Source: an uncultured Lachnospiraceae bacterium
GTDB taxonomy: Bacteria > Bacillota > Clostridia > Lachnospirales > Lachnospiraceae
Direction of reading: 5' to 3'
Length of the DNA stretch: 64,000 nt
Assembly: GCA_910586615.1 (NCBI GenBank)
Contig: CAJUJP010000007.1
Span: 1 to 64,000, forward strand
The position numbers and the translations under genes were made by a program. Every line of letters begins with the position of its first letter. Position 1 is the first letter of the stretch. A model generated the notes under the pieces. That model had not been told where the DNA came from, ran no database searches, and worked only from the letters and a program-made list of their open reading frames with translations. Shown here piece after piece: positions 63,855-64,000 of the stretch.

Positions 63855-64000
63855 TTATACTTGCTTGCGCGCCATTTTGCAAGATAATTTTGAAAAAACC
63901 TTCTTACAAATATTTTCCGAATATTTTCTCTCCATTACATTCCAGACATCTGCCAAACCATCGAAAATGGCGAAAGCACGCTGCCGCATCATGTCCCATG
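63855..64000 (-). CDS. 3' end of a truncated gene at the right edge
   Basis: A minus-strand frame enters from the right edge and runs 47 codons to a TAA at 63857-63855 (WDMMRQRAFAIFDGLADVWN ... KMARKQV). It ends 21 bases before the tRNA. The composition is protein-like, with two basic helices. Product not recognised. Confidence 0.45.
   Translation of the reverse strand, partial: WDMMRQRAFAIFDGLADVWNVMERKYSENICKKVFSKLSCKMARKQV

Overview
The window looks like a chromosomal segment of a spore-forming, strictly anaerobic gut-type Clostridium relative, most likely Lachnospiraceae. Evidence is spoIVA and a GerA-family germination gene, two oxygen-sensitive class III ribonucleotide reductases, an indolepyruvate:ferredoxin oxidoreductase, and small families I associate with Lachnospiraceae (GGGtGRT protein with its NifU-like partner, a DUF4358-type lipoprotein, a 62-aa FVNAFLSYLL membrane peptide). 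No searches were run; calls rest on motifs, ribosome-binding sites and gene order.

Layout, left to right. 1-286: the 5' end of a probable group II intron just past an intrinsic terminator, then five 11-bp repeats. 286-4.6 kb: a divergent EAL protein and hybrid histidine kinase. 4.7-8.3 kb: a mannoside-type pair, an SGNH esterase followed by an in-frame GH1-mannose-6-phosphate isomerase fusion. 8.6-13.6 kb: a germination gene with a sigma-G promoter, downstream of an NrdR-controlled nrdD-nrdG-dut operon. 13.7-24.3 kb: housekeeping genes (aminotransferase, WYL regulator, HAD phosphatase, RNase HI, a membrane MutS homologue, MTA/SAH deaminase, purine nucleoside phosphorylase, spoIVA, beta-propeller lactonase). 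24.4-29.1 kb: a PuuR-like regulator and potABCD. 29.1-33.5 kb: lipoprotein, ferritin, cysteine-cluster protein, esterase and a secreted metallo-beta-lactamase-fold protein. 33.9-34.7 kb: a small AT-rich island with a RelA/SpoT-type synthetase overlapping a 74-codon gene, the best toxin-antitoxin candidate here. 35-49.5 kb: GGGtGRT/scaffold pair, two more cyclic-di-GMP proteins, topoisomerase III, asd, argH, and an incomplete NitT/TauT-like ABC transporter. 49.5-57.7 kb: an aryl-2-keto-acid cluster (thioesterase, acyl-CoA ligase, Na+ symporter, iorA, iorB, paaK, ACT). 57.7-60.1 kb: a large serine recombinase with an added winged helix, a 42-aa companion, and a 31-aa hydrophobic peptide on the other strand. 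60.2-64 kb: a second nrdD-nrdG operon, a hypothetical gene, tRNA-Thr(CGU) and the end of a truncated gene.

The most interesting regulatory signal is shared by the two sporulation genes. Each has its Shine-Dalgarno sequence in the 3' arm of a strong inverted repeat. The 5' arm lies at or between the -35 and -10 elements of a sporulation sigma-factor promoter. Transcripts from that promoter should start inside the loop and be translatable, while read-through RNA from upstream vegetative genes would mask the site. Other points worth attention are the synthetase/74-aa pair, the GH1-ManA fusion with its retained internal ribosome-binding site, the paired NrdR boxes at both nrd operons, and the recombinase with a fused winged helix.
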